From: Prochlorococcus marinus str. MIT 9215
GTDB taxonomy: Bacteria > Cyanobacteriota > Cyanobacteriia > PCC-6307 > Cyanobiaceae
Length of the DNA: 15,642 nucleotides
NCBI GenBank assembly: GCA_949486985.1
Contig: CATBLW010000277.1
Coordinates: forward strand, 1-15,642
Direction of reading: 5' to 3'
A program made the translations under genes and the position numbers. Below, piece by piece: positions 13,839 to 15,642 of this stretch. The notes beneath the pieces are model-generated. The model searched no databases and was not told the DNA's origin. It worked only from the letters and a program-made list of their open reading frames with translations. Each line of letters starts with the position of its first letter. The first letter of the stretch is position 1.

Positions 13839-15437
13839 ATGAGCTTTCCGGATTTCAGTGCAACGGATGCGCAGGTTCAATGGCAGCGCTTTTGTGATTT
13901 GCTCTGGTTTCACGATGAGCTCGGGATGTGGCTGGACATCAGCAGGATGCACGTCAATGCATCACATCTCGACGAACTACGCCCCAAATTTGAGAAGGCA
14001 TTTAGTGCCATGAAGGCACTGGAGGAAGGCTCAATCGCCAATCTCGATGAGCAGCGTCAGGTTGGTCACTACTGGCTTCGGACTCCTCAGCTTGCCCCAG
14101 ACAAAAACGTTCAATCAGATATTTCTCAAGAAGTAGACGCCATTGAGCGTTTTGGTCAAGACGTTCTCAACGGCACGATTAAGACACCAACTGGTGAGTG
14201 CTTTACAGATGTGCTCTGGATTGGAATCGGCGGCAGCGGTCTGGGCCCACTGCTGATGATTCGTGCCCTTCAGAAGCAAGGCAAAGGATTGCCTTTTCAC
14301 TTCTTTGACAATGTCGACCCAGACGGCATGAGCAAGGTTCTCGGCAACCTTGGAGAAGCCCTGCGTACAACTCTTGTCGTCACGGTGAGTAAATCTGGTG
14401 GAACGCCTGAACCACACCTCGGTATGGAGCAGGCTCGGCATCGTCTGGAAGCGACAGGTGGCCAATGGGCGGCTCAGTCAGTCGCCGTGACGATGCGCAA
14501 TAGCCGACTGGATAAAAAGGCCAAAGCAGAAGGATGGCTGCAGAGTTTTGATCTACCCGATTGGGTAGGAGGTCGTACCAGCATCACTGGCGCCGTTGGC
14601 CTACTACCTGGTGCCCTGATGGGTTGCGAGATTCGCGAGTTTTTGGCTGGTGCTTCGCAGATGGATCAAGCCACACGCGCGGCTGATATCAGAATCAATC
14701 CTGCTGCACTAATGGCTGCGTCTTGGTATGTCGCTGGCGACGGTAAAGGGCGACGCGACATGGTTGTTTTGCCTTACCGAGATCGACTTGAAGTGTTTAG
14801 TCGATATTTACAACAACTAGTTATGGAGTCCATCGGCAAGAAATTGGATCGAGAAGGCAATGTTGTGCATCAAGGCTTGGCTGTATATGGCAACAAAGGA
14901 TCAACAGATCAACATGCCTATGTTCAGCAATTGCGTGATGGAATAGATAATTTCTTCGTCACATTTATCGAAGTGCTTGAGGATGCTGATGATATTCCGC
15001 CCATTGATGGAGAACATCCTGGAGATTTTCTTGATGGTTTCTTACAAGGAACGCGATCAGCTCTGACTGAAGGTGGCCGTCAAAGTATGAGCATGTCTTT
15101 GCGTCAGTTTGACTCACGCCGTTTGGGAGCAATTGTCGCCTTGTTCGAGAGAGCTGTAGGCCTTTATGGTGAATTGGTCGATATCAATGCCTACCACCAG
15201 CCAGGAGTAGAGGCTGGTAAAAAAGCAGCAGCAGTCATTCTCAAAACACAAGAACGGGTTGAGGCAGTACTGGCGGATGGCATCACGCGATCAATTGCTG
15301 AAGTGCAAGGGCAGATAGGCGATGGTTCAGATGAAGCAATCTTCTGGATACTTAGACATCTTGTTAATAACAATCGTGGCTATACAGCTGAAGGCAGCTG
15401 GAAAGAGCCAACATCATTACGTTTTAGCAAGGGTTAA
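13839..15437 (+). CDS. pgi: Glucose-6-phosphate isomerase
   Basis: A 532-residue cytoplasmic enzyme that interconverts glucose 6-phosphate and fructose 6-phosphate, linking the Calvin cycle, glycogen metabolism and the oxidative pentose phosphate pathway in cyanobacteria. The two SIS-type domains show GIGGSGLGP at about 129-137 and VSKSGGTPE at 183-191 for phosphate binding. E330 in LVMESIGKK, H359 in GSTDQHAYVQQL and the late lysine in PGVEAGKKAA correspond to catalytic residues of the family. Length is normal for the cyanobacterial form. The ATG follows GGAG closely (two-base spacing). Its leader contains the long inverted repeat at 13741-13804, and a hairpin overlaps the stop codon. GC content is higher than in the M61 peptidase gene upstream. 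Confidence 0.96.
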   Translation: MSFPDFSATDAQVQWQRFCDLLWFHDELGMWLDISRMHVNASHLDELRPKFEKAFSAMKALEEGSIANLDEQRQVGHYWLRTPQLAPDKNVQSDISQEVDAIERFGQDVLNGTIKTPTGECFTDVLWIGIGGSGLGPLLMIRALQKQGKGLPFHFFDNVDPDGMSKVLGNLGEALRTTLVVTVSKSGGTPEPHLGMEQARHRLEATGGQWAAQSVAVTMRNSRLDKKAKAEGWLQSFDLPDWVGGRTSITGAVGLLPGALMGCEIREFLAGASQMDQATRAADIRINPAALMAASWYVAGDGKGRRDMVVLPYRDRLEVFSRYLQQLVMESIGKKLDREGNVVHQGLAVYGNKGSTDQHAYVQQLRDGIDNFFVTFIEVLEDADDIPPIDGEHPGDFLDGFLQGTRSALTEGGRQSMSMSLRQFDSRRLGAIVALFERAVGLYGELVDINAYHQPGVEAGKKAAAVILKTQERVEAVLADGITRSIAEVQGQIGDGSDEAIFWILRHLVNNNRGYTAEGSWKEPTSLRFSKG

Positions 15438-15452
15438 GCTTCTCAGAAGCTT
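15436..15452 (+). terminator. Hairpin at the pgi stop, likely terminator
   Basis: AAGCTTC and GAAGCTT form a perfect seven-pair stem with the three-base loop TCA. The 5' arm begins in the TAA stop of pgi, and a pyrimidine-rich CTTTC follows. This fits a factor-independent terminator, although the T-run is short. Confidence 0.55.
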
Positions 15453-15455
15453 CTT

Positions 15456-15605
15456 TCAGCTCACAACAAGGCTACTTTGCAGGTCGACTGTATTGATCAG
15501 CAGCCATTGAGAATAGCTTCCCTGCTTGTTCTCTTGATTATAGAAACTCAGTTTGTTCAATACTTCAAGACTGGTAACTATTCCACTTGTTATTAGCATC
15601 TTCAT
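15456..15605 (-). CDS. Possible small protein, 49 residues, convergent with pgi
   Basis: The minus-strand ORF starts MKMLITSGIVTSLEVL and ends TVDLQSSLVVS. It fills most of the otherwise empty stretch after pgi. No clear ribosome-binding site precedes the ATG at 15605. A second ATG at 15599 is in frame. It lacks recognisable domains and could be a chance ORF in AT-rich sequence; I list it because it is the only candidate there. Confidence 0.2.
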   Translation of the reverse strand: MKMLITSGIVTSLEVLNKLSFYNQENKQGSYSQWLLINTVDLQSSLVVS

Positions 15606-15642
15606 GCGAGTTACTACTTAACTTGATAAACTTTTGAACGAC

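Noticed and set aside
1..15642. Mobile elements, CRISPR, tRNA or defence genes
   Set aside because: No transposase, integrase, regular spaced repeats, tRNA-like folds or defence domains were seen; the genes are mostly core metabolism.

Overview
This window looks like chromosome from a marine picocyanobacterium (Prochlorococcus or marine Synechococcus type). The evidence is a DUF3110 protein, a type known mainly from cyanobacteria and plants, a RibBA with a long C-terminal extension, and compact house-keeping genes with short gaps and overlaps. Hand counts of selected 60-base lines give about 50-60% GC in the house-keeping genes and about 30-43% in the pst genes and the M61 peptidase gene. That suits an intermediate-GC strain, but I cannot name a species.

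Left part (1-2039, minus strand): the end of a phosphate ABC-transporter operon read pstC-pstA-pstB, with pstB cut by the window edge. No pstS is next to it. A divergent intergenic region with an interrupted inverted repeat (2099-2120) separates it from the plus-strand genes.

Second part (2186-7003, plus strand): a tight run of dnaK, a zinc-finger-less J-protein (17-base overlap), a DUF3110 protein, murQ (2-base gap) and a cyclophilin. It combines Hsp70/Hsp40 chaperones, a proline isomerase and peptidoglycan recycling.

Third part (7017-10602): ribBA (minus) and argC (plus) are divergent, and argC and purN converge and overlap by 18 bases. The full-length RibBA frame has no ATG, GTG or TTG start at the position expected from its family.

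Fourth part (10713-13339, plus strand): an AT-richer pair, an M61-type metallopeptidase with a PDZ domain and a membrane-anchored Amidase_2 (N-acetylmuramoyl-L-alanine amidase-like) protein, overlapping by 19 bases. Together with murQ this gives the window two cell-wall genes.

Fifth part (13340-15642): a 499-base gap dense in inverted repeats and holding one plausible 41-codon ORF, then pgi with a likely structured leader and a terminator hairpin. The tail may hold a short minus-strand ORF. I found no tRNA, rRNA, CRISPR array, insertion sequence or phage gene. The content is mostly ordinary core metabolism; the less explained parts are the 13340-13838 gap, the ribBA start, and the protein tails and extensions.
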